Positions 28,829-37,859 of a stretch of DNA of 64,000 nucleotides are shown piece by piece. The position numbers and the translations under genes are program-made. The first letter of the stretch is position 1. Every line of letters begins with the position of its first letter. The notes beneath the pieces are model-generated. The model made no database searches. It was not told where the DNA came from and saw only the letters and a list, made by a program, of their open reading frames with translations. This DNA comes from Hymenobacter volaticus (GTDB taxonomy: Bacteria > Bacteroidota > Bacteroidia > Cytophagales > Hymenobacteraceae). The stretch spans positions 62,001-126,000 of the forward strand of contig NZ_CP095068.1 of assembly GCF_022921055.1 (NCBI RefSeq). The letters run 5' to 3'.

Positions 28829-29047
28829 TCAGCGATTACTTAACCGCTGGGATTGTAGCCGAACTAATTGCTCTAAGGTTAGCTCTGCCCGCACGTAGCG
28901 CTGCAGCAAATCGAGCGTGGTTAAGCTTACCTGCAGGATACCTGCTTCCGCGAGACCAGAAAGGTGCCGGGCTTTTTCCGCGCGTTGCCGCCAACTTTGT
29001 TGCTCTTCTGCTGGAAGCGCCTGAGGAGGAGTTGGAAAATAAGACAT
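28829..29047 (-). CDS. Small protein with VbhA-antitoxin-like C-terminus
   Basis: 72 residues from ATG 29047 (MSYFPTPPQALPAEEQQSWR). The C-terminal half reads LDLLQRYVRAELTLEQLVRLQ, which resembles the short 'yvrGeltleel' motif of VbhA-like antitoxins and related small regulatory proteins. No Fic toxin is adjacent, so function is unknown. The frame is well-behaved in codon use, which supports a real gene. Confidence 0.5.
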   Translation of the reverse strand: MSYFPTPPQALPAEEQQSWRQRAEKARHLSGLAEAGILQVSLTTLDLLQRYVRAELTLEQLVRLQSQRLSNR

Positions 29048-29266
29048 AAAAGTAGGATAAGGATAGTACAAACTTGCTTGAATGCTCAAACTAGGGCGTG
29101 AAGAGCACATTCCCAAGCAAAAACAGCGAATCTGTTGATTTCCTGGCCCAATAAGGTAAGCCCCGCACACAAGAATGAGGCAGCTGAGTAAAAGGTATTT
29201 GCATTCACCGCTAACAAAATGGCCGTGTTTTTGCTGACCCGCTGCTTTGTATTATTTCCTGTCTTT

Positions 29267-29509
29267 ATGAATACGCTAGTTGCTTCCACTTTAGACTCAA
29301 CTATTACTAAACGCCACCAATTATTTACTACGCTTGTCGGTGTGGTAGCTTTCCGGCACAAAGCATATCTCGAAGAGCAAGCTACTGCGATTGAAGCGTG
29401 CTATACGCTTGAGCTACATAACGGCGAAGCTCACATTGAAATGGAGCAGTGGGTGCCCTTGACTCTCGGTTACGAGTTGTATCACTGCTTTGCTAAGAGC
29501 TTTGAGTGA
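29267..29509 (+). CDS. Small hypothetical protein
   Basis: 80 residues from ATG 29267 (MNTLVASTLDSTITKRHQLF); an upstream ATG at 29219 adds a hydrophobic stretch. It is divergent from the small gene at 28829. No family is recognised: contains FRHKAYLEEQATAIEACYTLEL and WVPLTLGYELYHCFAKSFE, a mixed alpha/beta pattern. Possibly real, given regular codon use and an isolated position. Confidence 0.4.
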   Translation: MNTLVASTLDSTITKRHQLFTTLVGVVAFRHKAYLEEQATAIEACYTLELHNGEAHIEMEQWVPLTLGYELYHCFAKSFE

Positions 29510-29903
29510 AAATCAACGCTTTGATGTTTAGCAGGATACGTCCGGTAACTGATTGGTTTTGCCCGCTTCCTCTTGTAGGCTTCGCCTGACCATTAGGCAG
29601 GAAACTACATGTAGAAACAATGCACCGTATTGGTAGGAGAACATAGCTGCCGAAAAGGAGAACCTGAGCGAGACCGACCTGCAAAGCCCTCGTGCTCGTT
29701 GGCATCGTTTCCGACACTTGCTACTCGGCCCAGTTTATGACGGCATTGAACCGACAACTGCCGACTCCCTGGTGGCAATCAACGCTGTATCTTAGCTAAT
29801 TGCCTTCGAGGAAAGACCGAAAGGGAAGAGCTGCTCTTCAACAAGACGACTTTTTCCTTTTTAGTGGTTCTCTGCTCTGATACAGCCCCGTCGACATACA
29901 GTC
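29510..29903. other. Intergenic, nothing recognised
   Basis: 394 bases between a small plus-strand gene and the end of the RsbQ-like gene. The minus-strand frame at 29493-29717 shows no signature. No strong hairpin found. Confidence 0.4.
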
Positions 29904-30724
29904 TTATTCTTTTGCCAGGAAGGTTTCCATAGCGGCTAGCGTTTCCAACGGGGCGCTCAGGTGGGGACAGTGGCCGGTGGTGTCGAGCGTAATGAGGGTA
30001 GCTTGCGGCAGGTGCTCGAGCAGATAGGCGCCGACTTCCGAGGGAGCCGCAATATCTTGTGAACACTGCACCAGCAAAGTCGGTACAGTCACCCGAGCCA
30101 GTTCCGCACGGCAATCCGAGAGAAAGGTAAGGTGGGCAAACTGCTGGGCAAGGGCAGAATCAGCATTGCAGAAATGCTGGGCCAGTTCCTTGGCTAACCT
30201 TGCCTCGTTTTCGGCCCGAGCAACAAGGTGGCAAACAGGTTGGCCCAGCTATCATGGTCAACTTTCATCAGGGCCAGTAGTTGCTCCACATCTTCTTTGC
30301 TAAACCCGCCGTAGTAGTCTGCTTCGTTGAGGAAATAAGGCGACGCAGCCAAGGCAATGAGTTGACGGAAATGATGGGGTGCCGCAATGGTAGCCAACAT
30401 ACCAATGCTAGCACCTATCGAATGGCCCACTAGAATCACCTCACGCAGATCCAAGGCCTGACAGACGTCGAGCACGTCCTGCACGTACCCGGCCAAGGAC
30501 ATATAGCGCTCGAGCGGGTGGGCAGTAGCCTCCGAACCCACGTAATCGAAGAGTACTAATCGGTAGCGCCGGGCCAGCACCGTCGTCATGCGGTGCCAGA
30601 TGTGCTGGCTACAGCCAAAACCATTGCAGAGCAGCAACACCTGCTCGCCGCAACCGAGCACCCGCACATTATGACGCTCAAGCACCGCGTTGGGCTGCGT
30701 TGCTACCGTGGTAGCAGAAAACAA
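29904..30724 (-). CDS. RsbQ-like alpha/beta hydrolase, one frameshift
   Basis: About 273 residues when joined. The upper part (30724-30213) reads VRVLGCGEQVLLLCNGFGCSQ, LFDYVGSEATAHPLERYMSL, nucleophile elbow VGHSIGASIGML and SPYFLNEADYYGGFSKEDVE, the signature of Bacillus RsbQ and its relatives. The lower part (to 29904) has VTVPTLLVQCSQDIAAPSEV with the triad Asp and TTGHCPHLSAP with the His. One extra base at 30212 joins GPENEARLAKELAQ between them. In Bacillus RsbQ works with the PAS-domain phosphatase RsbP in energy-stress sensing, supposedly by making a PAS ligand. Here a multi-PAS kinase is encoded about 1.4 kb away. Start is uncertain (TTG 30724 or a nearby GTG). Confidence 0.78.
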
Positions 30725-30874
30725 GTCTGGAAACTAATTAACGGATTTGTCTACGCAACTAACTAAGGGGATAGTAAATGGCGCCATAAGTAAAAGCGGA
30801 ATGGAAAGAACGTGTAGTCAGGCGGATGCCAAATCTACTTAGTCTAGGATTATTACATTCATCATAAGCTAATT

Positions 30875-31120
30875 TCACAGCAATTTCTCACCGAAAACAC
30901 TTCTGGTTACTGGAAAAGTCATTGGTCTCTTGGCCGCGTATACTTCACCAGCCTTTTGGAAGTTGATAGTAAGGCCTTGTGCTTTCCTAAGCCGGTTGAA
31001 GAAGCGTTCGACTTCGTTGTAGGGTAATATCGTTTGCGTATACGCCTTGTGTACACTAGTTTCCGTATCCTGAAAGGTTACCTGGCTCACGTGGGACAGA
31101 CTTGCCTTGGCGCGATGCAC
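30875..31120 (-). CDS. Possible small hypothetical protein
   Basis: 81 residues from ATG 31120, divergent from the KAS III gene. It contains NEVERFFNRLRKAQGLTINF. No family recognised; codon use looks plausible but it could be chance. It fills part of the otherwise empty 30725-31255 gap. Confidence 0.25.
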   Translation of the reverse strand: MHRAKASLSHVSQVTFQDTETSVHKAYTQTILPYNEVERFFNRLRKAQGLTINFQKAGEVYAAKRPMTFPVTRSVFGEKLL

Positions 31121-31255
31121 GCAGGTGAAACGGTTGGTGAAGATGAGAGGACTTCATCCAATACTGATGACCTTGCGTTAAGGAACTCTTACCTTTACTC
31201 GCGTCTGTATAACCTAAACTGTGTTTCGGAACGCGCCCGCTTTACTTGTTTACTC

Positions 31256-32326
31256 ATGATTCGATCTTTTATTGTGGCTACTGGCAGCTGCATTCCAGAA
31301 GTTATTCTCCACAATGAGGATTTCTTAGCTGCGCGCTTTTTCACAAAAGAGGGAACGGCCATTACGCAGGAGCCCACTGATGTTCTTCACCGGTTCCGTA
31401 CCATTACGGGTATTGCGGCGCGGCGCTATGCCCGGCCCGAACAACAAGCCTCCGAGTTAGGATTCATAGCCGCCCAGCAAGCTCTAACTAGTTCGGGCAT
31501 CGATGCGGAAACACTGGATTACTTGATTGTAGCCCACAACTTTGGTGATGTAGTGCACGGCTCTAACCGGGTTGATCAAGTTCCCTCCTTGGCTTCCCGC
31601 ATCAAAGCCCGTTTAGCTATCAAGAATCCGGATTGTGTTGCCTACGATATGGCTTTTGGCTGCCCGGGCTGGGTGGAAGCCGTAATTCAAGCCAACTACT
31701 ACCTGCGTTCGGGCGATGCCAAGCGGTGTCTGGTGATTGGCACCGAGACGTTGTCGCGGGTGGTGGACCCTCATGACCGCGACACGCTGCTTTTCAGCGA
31801 CGGTAGCGGAGCTGTTATACTAGAAGCGCGTTCCTCCATTGATGCGGGCATTCTGGCGCATCACACCCAAACGCATGCTCACCAGTACGCTAGCTTACTG
31901 CAGATGGGCAAGTCCTACGACCCCGCACTACAGGAAAGCCCCGACCGGTTCATGAAAATGGAAGGGCGTAAGCTCTACGAGTTTGCCTTGCAGCACGTTC
32001 CGGCCGTCATCAAGCAAGCCTTAGACAAGGCGCAGGTCCCCCTGACCCAAATCAAAAAAGTGCTGATTCATCAAGCCAACGAGAAGATGGATGTCGCCAT
32101 TCTCGAGCGGCTCTTCCTGCTGTATGGAGAAGCCCGACCGGACTTGCAGCTTATGCCCATGACCATCTCGTGGCTGGGCAATAGTTCGGTGGCTACCGTA
32201 CCCACCTTACTGGACTTGCTACTCCAAGGGCAATTGCCAGAACACCAGATGGAACCCGGGGACCATGTAATACTAGCATCGGTCGGGGCCGGCATGAACA
32301 TCAATGCCCTCGTGTATCGTTTTTAA
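31256..32326 (+). CDS. Beta-ketoacyl-ACP synthase III (FabH-like)
   Basis: 356 residues from ATG 31256 (MIRSFIVATGSCIPE); the frame is open upstream but those residues are not family-like. Thiolase-fold Cys-His-Asn triad: Cys136 in AFGCPGWVEA, His272 in LIHQANEKM and Asn309 in WLGNSSVATVP, with DGSGAVIL and ASVGAGMNINALVYRF as usual. It catalyses condensation of an acyl-CoA starter with malonyl-ACP or a related reaction. It stands alone, outside a fatty-acid operon, and resembles the accessory KAS III proteins of Bacteroidota, so it may act in a special lipid rather than the housekeeping pathway. Confidence 0.9.
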   Translation: MIRSFIVATGSCIPEVILHNEDFLAARFFTKEGTAITQEPTDVLHRFRTITGIAARRYARPEQQASELGFIAAQQALTSSGIDAETLDYLIVAHNFGDVVHGSNRVDQVPSLASRIKARLAIKNPDCVAYDMAFGCPGWVEAVIQANYYLRSGDAKRCLVIGTETLSRVVDPHDRDTLLFSDGSGAVILEARSSIDAGILAHHTQTHAHQYASLLQMGKSYDPALQESPDRFMKMEGRKLYEFALQHVPAVIKQALDKAQVPLTQIKKVLIHQANEKMDVAILERLFLLYGEARPDLQLMPMTISWLGNSSVATVPTLLDLLLQGQLPEHQMEPGDHVILASVGAGMNINALVYRF

Positions 32327-32651
32327 CAAAGAGCTATTCCTTGTTCTGACCGAATAAGGTTCAACCGCATTTGGGCCTGCTCACACTCCTTTGGCCCGCT
32401 ATAGAAGGCATCAGCCATGTTCTCGACAATCCGCAGCCATCTAAGTGCTATAGTGCTCCTGGATCAGTGCCTCTACCGCACACTTACACGGGCACCACTC
32501 TGTGAGATTTGAGTTCATCACTCAATTCTTAAACGATAAAAAGTTCAGCCAGCTACAGCATTCGAGTTTGGTGAAATACCTGGCGAAGATGGAAAGCCTT
32601 CTTACAAAGAAGAACGACTATTGAAAGCTGAAAAACCATTCGTTTCGGGTC
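32327..32651. other. Intergenic, possibly eroded 5' part of an amidohydrolase
   Basis: 325 bases after the KAS III gene. No intact frame. Short stretches near 32570-32640 read like coding DNA in shifting frames, so this may be the decayed upstream portion of the amidohydrolase remnant. No hairpin recognised. Confidence 0.35.
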
Positions 32652-33056
32652 GTGCAAGCACCAGGCTTGTGTACGACCTATGCGGTTTGGATGCACAATT
32701 TCGTCCGCATCCTCTTTGAAACTGGTGTTCCGCTGCTCACCGAAAGTGACACCTACGGGATGGTCATTGTTGGCTTTTCCTTGCACCGAGAGTTCGCCTT
32801 GCTACAAAGTACTGGCATGCGGCCCTACAATATTTTGTTGGCTAGTACCGTTACTCCCGCCCGCTACCTAAATACAATTGCCACGGAAGGCACCATTGCG
32901 GTGGGGAAAAATGCCAACCTCGTCTTGCTAGAAAAGAACCCGCTGAAAAACATCAGCAATACTACCAGCATTGCCGGGGTGCTGCTGCAAGGCCAATGGT
33001 TTAACCGTAAGCAGCTCGAACAGCTACTAACGGAAGTTGAATCTGCTTATAAGTAA
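32652..33056 (+). pseudogene. C-terminal remnant of an imidazolonepropionase-like amidohydrolase
   Basis: 134 codons matching only the end of metal-dependent amidohydrolases. GVPLLTESDTYGMVIVGFSL corresponds to the region of the metal-binding Asp (GTDT in intact enzymes). It is followed by EFALLQSTGMRPYNILLAST, YLNTIATEGTIAVGKNANLV and NPLKNISNTTSIAGVLLQGQ. The whole TIM barrel with the HxH motif is missing upstream, so the gene cannot be functional. Confidence 0.8.
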
Positions 33057-33066
33057 CCAGTATTAA

Positions 33067-33127
33067 TAACTCCAAACACTAGGCAACCCATGCATGGCAT
33101 GCATGGGTTGCCTAGTGTTTGGAGTTA
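33067..33127. terminator. 28-bp perfect hairpin with 5-nt loop
   Basis: Arms 33067-33094 and 33100-33127 are exactly complementary (TAACTCCAAACACTAGGCAA and onward); the loop is TGGCA. It starts 11 bp after the amidohydrolase remnant and is placed like the bidirectional terminators elsewhere in the window. Confidence 0.7.
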
Positions 33128-33249
33128 CTAGTATTTGACAAGGTACAGTTGCTAATAGGTGGCATGTCTAGGCCTTATAAGCGTGAGTCCTAATGCCTTT
33201 ATAGTCCGACTTGCACTGCTTTTGTAGCAATTGAAAACTAGCTCTTGTG

Positions 33250-33326
33250 CCAGCTATCCTGCATTTACAGTACCGAAATAGCAGAATCAATCTACGATTT
33301 CGGTACTGTAAATGCAGGATAGCTGG
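33250..33326. terminator. 30-bp perfect hairpin
   Basis: Arms 33250-33279 and 33297-33326 are exactly complementary over 30 bp (CCAGCTATCCTGCATTTACA and onward) with a 17-nt loop. It lies 95 bp before the end of the minus-strand SusD remnant, so it may be that gene's terminator. It is unrelated in sequence to the hairpin at 33067. Confidence 0.6.
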
Positions 33327-33421
33327 TAGTTTTCGGAATCAGCAGATAGGGGCAAGGCTGAAACCTAAACCAAGCCAAGGGTCTAGTTTAGAACCTAAGT
33401 CTGGTTTGGTATCAGCTACAT

Positions 33422-34020
33422 TTACAGAGCCGGATAGCCGGGATTCTGCGCCAGGTTAGGGTTAGCTGCCAAATGCTGTTGCGGAATGGGGAATAGGGCC
33501 TTGGTAGGGTCGCTAGGTTGGTGGGTCCACCAAGTGGCCGTAATGATTGTCCCGAATCGAACCATATCCGTTCTACGCTTGCCTTCGAAGATAACCTCCC
33601 GGCCCCGTTCAGCTAGCAGTTCAGGTAAGGTCAGGGTAGCAGCGGTGTATGCTTCTTTGGTAGTGTCGGCGGTCGAGAAAGCCCGCTTGTGAACATCGTT
33701 GACCAAGCGTAGGGCTTCAGGGGTTGCTACACCGCCGTTCTCGCGCATCAACGCTTCCGCCTTGTAAAAGTAGATATCGGTCAGGCGGTACAAAATCCAA
33801 TCGTTGCTCCAGTTCTTGGCCTCCGACTGCCGGCCGGGGCGGTACTTGTTGAAGCGGGCCCCGCTGGTTTCTTCACCATCAATCATGGTCGAGCTGGTCT
33901 TGCCTTCGCTGGTGCGCCGGATTTCCTTACGAACACGAGTGGCTTGTCGCGGTACTCTTCGGTGCCGAGCACCGGCTTGGTTGAATTAGCAGCTTGAAAC
34001 TGCGGCCCGATACGCATAAT
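33422..34020 (-). pseudogene. C-terminal remnant of a RagB/SusD family lipoprotein
   Basis: The minus-strand frame contains the SusD C-terminal hallmark: YRLTDIYFYKAEALMRENGG, LTLPELLAERGREVIFEGKR, RRTDMVRFG and ALFPIPQQHLAANPNLAQNP. Upstream sequence (33940-34020) continues as RIGPQFQAANSTKPVLGTEE but in another frame, so at least one frameshift is present near 33935. The N-terminal two thirds, with the lipobox and TPR helices, are gone, and no SusC gene is present. It is a decayed piece of a glycan-uptake locus. Confidence 0.82.
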
Positions 34021-34036
34021 AACTTAAGAGATGCTT

Positions 34037-34600
34037 TCAGCGTTTATTTTGAGCAGCTAGTTGCTTGAGCGCCGCTTCCAAAACAGGGTCGTGTCCGCTA
34101 CGCACATCGCGCGCAGTTAGGTGCACCACTACGTGCGGCTGCACACCTACTCCAACAAATTTCTTACCGTCTGGATAGGTGCGCGCTTGCTGCAGATGCG
34201 AGCCTTGCTCCCGCCGGGCAAGCTGAAAGACAAGGCTTGTCCGGTGCTACCGCATGTCGGTTCCCCGATGATTAAGCCGCGCTTTATTGTCTCGAAGGCC
34301 ACGGCGAAGTCCTCGGCGGCCGAAAATGAGCGCACTGGTATGCAGCACTACCGGGCGCGTGTAAGCGCTGTCGCCCTTGGGTATTATAGGTTTATGGGGC
34401 TCCGAGTACCACTGGGGGCCTGTTCCCAAACGGGGTTGGTGTACTGCTGCGAGCCGGTGGGCTGCACGTACCATTCCTGCCAGGGCGTAAACTGGTTGTG
34501 CAACGGTCCGCTGCGCTTGCGCAACTTGATGTAGAGGCACCGTTCAAGACCAGTAGCACACGAGCCCTTAAAGTTTACTTGATAGCAGAAAAAAAGAGAA
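34037..34600 (-). pseudogene. C-terminal remnant of an S41 family peptidase
   Basis: Pieces of a C-terminal-processing-type peptidase occur in order in different frames. HNQFTPWQEWYVQPTGSQQY lies near 34430-34510 and YSEPHKPIIPKGDSAYTRPV near 34335-34400. FSAAEDFAVAFETIKRGLII with the catalytic Ser and GEPTCGSTGQALSFSLPGGS lie near 34210-34330. FVGVGVQPHVVVHLTARDVR, leading to a stop at 34037, lies near 34060-34160. At least three frame breaks and a missing N-terminus make it a pseudogene. Confidence 0.78.
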
Positions 34601-34746
34601 CTATCTAGCTGGCAACTAACTAAGTGCAAAGCTAGAGTCCCCCTTTCCGCCTGGCCTTTGCCAACAGGATTCTAACTTTTCTCGAACGTATTTTCGCGGC
34701 GCGTTGAGTCGTAGCGCCTAATCACAGAGCGGCCTTGAGCACTAGA

Positions 34747-34774
34747 AAGCCCCAGCATCGAGGTGTCGGGGCTT
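34747..34774 (-). terminator. Short hairpin after the DinB gene
   Basis: AAGCCCC (34747-34753) pairs with GGGGCTT (34768-34774); on the minus strand it is followed by a T-rich stretch, 28 nt after the DinB stop. Confidence 0.5.
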
Positions 34775-34801
34775 AGCTTAAGCAGTTGCTACAAGCGTGC
34801 G

Positions 34802-35335
34802 CTAGCCATGGTGCTCTTTGTAAAGCTTGCGGATCATGCTGATCTGGCCCCGATGATAGATTTCGTCTTCTATCATGTGAAACAGAACCCAAGCCAAGTT
34901 GCACCCCGTATCCGCATCGTATCCCTCCGTTTGTTTCGTGAAATCTTCGAACGTTAGGTTTTTCAACGCTTCCAGTAGCAACTGCCTTGAGGCCGTTAAG
35001 GACGCTTGGTAAGCATCGATTAGCTGACCGGTAATAAGCTGAGGAAGATACTTGCCCATGTCCAAGGCGGGCTCCCACTGCTGGTTTTCTGCCTCAGTCA
35101 GCTTTCTGTGTTCCACGTATTCGATGCGGAAGTAATGCTCCAGCGCCGTGATGTGCGACAACAGCGCCCCAATGGTATTCCAGCCCGCTTTGTATTGCCA
35201 ATCCAGTTCCTGCACCTGTAGGTGCTGCACGGTTTGCCAGGTAGTCACGCGCACATCTTCCAGCATACCAAGCAGATAGTCCAGGGAGTGGTCGGCGGAG
35301 CTGCCAAAGCGGATGTGGAAAGTTCTCTTGTTCAT
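34802..35335 (-). CDS. DinB family protein
   Basis: 177 residues, four-helix bundle of the DinB/YfiT type. The three metal-binding His residues of the family fit WNTIGALLSHITALEHYF (first) and LFHMIEDEIYHRGQISMIRK (the H-x3-H-like pair at the end). DinB-like proteins include thiol-dependent transferases using mycothiol or bacillithiol; many are uncharacterised. It is a cytosolic single gene with ATG at 35335. It is intact, in contrast to the decayed genes next to it. Confidence 0.9.
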   Translation of the reverse strand: MNKRTFHIRFGSSADHSLDYLLGMLEDVRVTTWQTVQHLQVQELDWQYKAGWNTIGALLSHITALEHYFRIEYVEHRKLTEAENQQWEPALDMGKYLPQLITGQLIDAYQASLTASRQLLLEALKNLTFEDFTKQTEGYDADTGCNLAWVLFHMIEDEIYHRGQISMIRKLYKEHHG

Positions 35336-35449
35336 GGATGACAGTTGTTGAACAGCGCCAGCAGTTTTTAACTGATTGAAAATCGACGAGGCACCTTGAG
35401 GCGGCGTGAAGTAAGTGAAAGAACTGACTGGTGCTACTTAAAACAAGTT

Positions 35450-35809
35450 TCAACGAACAGCAAAAGCGCGTTGGAACCGCGGCTTCGCGGCAAGCTGCTG
35501 AGCCAGTAAAGTACCCGATGTGTAAACGGCTCGTTCACGCAACACGCGTTGCAGAGCGCGGGCGAGCTGCCGGGAAGTGCGCCGCCCCTTGCTTAGATCA
35601 AGGCACACATCATTGAGGCGTTCTTCATAGACCAGTTGGTCTTGGTTGTTGTAGAAACGCACGATAGTGTAGTCGCGGGTTTTGCTGTTCGTTTCTATGT
35701 TCCAATACCCTGGAAGGCTGGATTCGGTCGTGCGCGCTTGAGCCCAGCTTTGAGTGGTAACGAGCAGCAGTAGGCTAAAGGCAAAGAAAAGACAAAGAGC
35801 AGGTCGCAT
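35450..35809 (-). CDS. Small secreted hypothetical protein
   Basis: 119 residues with a clear signal peptide (MRPALCLFFAFSLLLLVTTQ, cleavage after SWA). The mature part reads LPGYWNIETNSKTRDYTIVR and FYNNQDQLVYEERLNDVCLD, then a basic tail. I recognise no domain; similar short periplasmic proteins (beta-hairpin with 'GYWNIETN') are frequent in Hymenobacter-like bacteria. Monocistronic. Confidence 0.7.
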   Translation of the reverse strand: MRPALCLFFAFSLLLLVTTQSWAQARTTESSLPGYWNIETNSKTRDYTIVRFYNNQDQLVYEERLNDVCLDLSKGRRTSRQLARALQRVLRERAVYTSGTLLAQQLAAKPRFQRAFAVR

Positions 35810-36015
35810 AGCTTGGAAAGATTAAGTGGCAAAATGGCATCAGTAATTCTAGATAAAGGGGGGGCAGACGAGCAAGCAGCCACCAGCGCATTGTAACCGA
35901 AAGTGTGTGTAATGCTGGTCGTGAAAACCTAGCAACAGGCCACTGCAAGCCCACAACTGGCAAATGGTTGCGGCAATGAACCAGCGAAGGCAGAGCTAGC
36001 GAAAGAGCCCTTTGG

Positions 36016-37239
36016 CTATTTGTCGCGCACTAGGCGTACGGGCAAGTGGGGCGGGTTGTAGCCCACCGGATACGCCCGGATGGCAGCGTAGGTGTCGCTG
36101 GGCAACTGGATGATCTGGAAGGCGAGCGGATTGTCGCTGGCGTCTTTTTCCGAGGTCCAAAGCAAACAGTTGGTGCCTTCGCCATTGGGGCTGCCGTTGG
36201 TAACGCGCAGGTTGGCGGGCACGGCCGTGAAGCCCGAGCTATTGGTGGCGTAGCCGTCTTGCTTGAGCCAGCCCGTGGTGGCCATCAACCGGCCCAGGCG
36301 GCGCTTGGAATCCAGGTCTTCGCCGTTGGTGGAGCCCCATTGATCCAGCGCTAATCCTTGCGAGGCCAAAAGTTGCTCGTAGTCGCGCCGGGTCGGGATG
36401 CGCCAGCCGGCGGGCACCGGAATGGCCGCCAGATCCACGAACTTCAGGAAGGCGCCATAATGGGGTTTGCTGTCGTCTTTGATGCCACCGTTGCCGGCGT
36501 AGTTAACGCTCATCCACTCCTGACTGCCAATGCTCACCGTCGGGTAATACAAGTTGCCCACCTGCACATAGGTGCCCGTGGTAGGTGGTTTGGTGTACAG
36601 CCCGCCGGGGTTGGTAGGGACGGAGCCGCCGCCCACTTTACGGTACTTCACCGAAATCAGGTTGGCGCCATCCACGCGCTTGGCCGTGAGGTAGTTGATT
36701 GAGGAAGTGAAGGTGGTGGCTTCCGGCCCGCGCAAAATGCTTGCGTACGTCAGCATGTCTTTCCGCTGGATAGGCGCCTCCTTAAAACCTGTGTACTTGT
36801 TGCTGAACACCCGCATAACCCCCGATTGAGCGTGGAAAGTGAGCGAGGAAGGGTTGCCGGCCTGGTACTCCAGCGTGCCCGTGACTTTGTAGAGCCGTTG
36901 CTGCACCTCGTCGCTGCCATTAAATACTTCGGAGGTGTATTCCACGGCGTTCTTACCGTCTTTGGTGAACACCATCGTCCGGAATTCTTTGAAGCCTTGC
37001 TCGCCCTGGAAGGTACCGGCCTCCCAGTTGGCGGTGAGCGGGCCAGTATTGCTGTCGGCAAACCAGGTGCCTACCAGCTCGTCGGGAATGGCTGTGGCGG
37101 GCGTGTTGATGACTTCCTCATCGCCGTTGTTGCCGCCGGTTGTAGTGGGCTCGGGGTCTTTCTTGTGGCAGCCGCTCAAAGAGTTGCCGAGCGTTAGCAG
37201 CAGCAAGGCGGTGAAAAGGAAAGGATGGGTGCGTTTCAT
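36016..37239 (-). CDS. Lipoprotein with FISUMP-type domain
   Basis: About 407 residues from ATG 37239 (the frame to 37284 adds 15). Lipoprotein signal ends LGNSLSGC, followed by an acidic, Gly/Thr-rich linker. The middle (about 45-215) is a beta-rich domain of unknown type; the C-terminal part has YPTVSIGSQEWMSVNYAG and PAGWRIPTRRDYEQLLASQG, which is the Fibrobacter succinogenes major paralogous (FISUMP) pattern. It ends with PPHLPVRLVRDK. It lies 74 nt downstream of another lipoprotein gene, and both follow promoter element 38109-38174. So it is probably a surface lipoprotein of the local regulon. Confidence 0.85.
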   Translation of the reverse strand: MKRTHPFLFTALLLLTLGNSLSGCHKKDPEPTTTGGNNGDEEVINTPATAIPDELVGTWFADSNTGPLTANWEAGTFQGEQGFKEFRTMVFTKDGKNAVEYTSEVFNGSDEVQQRLYKVTGTLEYQAGNPSSLTFHAQSGVMRVFSNKYTGFKEAPIQRKDMLTYASILRGPEATTFTSSINYLTAKRVDGANLISVKYRKVGGGSVPTNPGGLYTKPPTTGTYVQVGNLYYPTVSIGSQEWMSVNYAGNGGIKDDSKPHYGAFLKFVDLAAIPVPAGWRIPTRRDYEQLLASQGLALDQWGSTNGEDLDSKRRLGRLMATTGWLKQDGYATNSSGFTAVPANLRVTNGSPNGEGTNCLLWTSEKDASDNPLAFQIIQLPSDTYAAIRAYPVGYNPPHLPVRLVRDK

Positions 37240-37313
37240 AGCAAAAAATGTGGGCCAGCCGCTGCGTCGTGCTCTCGGCAGCAAGCCGCGCCCGTGACAG
37301 GTTAAAAAAGAAG

Positions 37314-37859
37314 TTAGTTTTCAACTACTGAGAATTCGCCGCTGAACGGCTTGCCGGTTTTCGCGCACATATCCTCGTCGTTCTGATCGAGCAGGGCGCC
37401 GGTGAAAGTGCCCTTTGCGACCTTGCCGGCCACGTATTCGGTCACGTTCACGGCCCCGTCGGTGGAGTAGTAGCCCGATTCGGTGGGGCACACCACGGCT
37501 TTGTAATTGGCGAATTTGGTGCCCTGAGTTTGATAATCCACCTGGCTGACCTGCGCGTAGGAATTCATGTCCTTGCGGTAAGGAAACGAGCCGGCCTTGG
37601 TGCCGTACACGAAGACCGTCAGATGGTTGTCACCCGAGGAGCCCGTGCATATCTGCCAGCCTTTGATGGAGCCCATCTGGGCTTCGCTGAAGCGAACATC
37701 GCGGTAGAGTGTGGTTTTGCCGTCGAACGTGACTTTGAGGTAGTTCTGGCTGGTAGCTGGGCGAGCGTCTTTGGATTCCGCTTTCGCTTCGGAATTGAAT
37801 TGGCAAGCCGGTAGCGCGCTCACCAGCAAGCTGGCGGCAATCAGGGTCAGCAGGCGCAT
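37314..37859 (-). CDS. Small lipoprotein, calycin-like
   Basis: 181 residues. Signal peptide and lipobox MRLLTLIAASLLVSALPAC. Beta-rich mature domain: YLKVTFDGKTTLYRDVRFSE, VAKGTFTGALLDQ and GKPFSGEFSVVEN at the C-terminus. The closing GTF-G-L...F-SGEF pattern recurs in two other genes of the region (43345 and 52171), which suggests a shared small-barrel fold. The leader is about 240 nt and contains a 10-bp inverted repeat (AGTGGGCACT at 38033-38042 and 38078-38087). It is the first gene after promoter element 38109-38174. Confidence 0.8.
   Translation of the reverse strand: MRLLTLIAASLLVSALPACQFNSEAKAESKDARPATSQNYLKVTFDGKTTLYRDVRFSEAQMGSIKGWQICTGSSGDNHLTVFVYGTKAGSFPYRKDMNSYAQVSQVDYQTQGTKFANYKAVVCPTESGYYSTDGAVNVTEYVAGKVAKGTFTGALLDQNDEDMCAKTGKPFSGEFSVVEN

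Noticed and set aside
29493..29717. 74-codon open frame on the minus strand
   Set aside because: Overlaps the end of the small gene at 29267 and lacks any feature.
33067..33326. Two long hairpins as ends of one mobile element (terminal inverted repeats)
   Set aside because: The two hairpins have unrelated sequences, each is self-complementary, and the 120 bases between encode nothing; terminator-type structures fit better.
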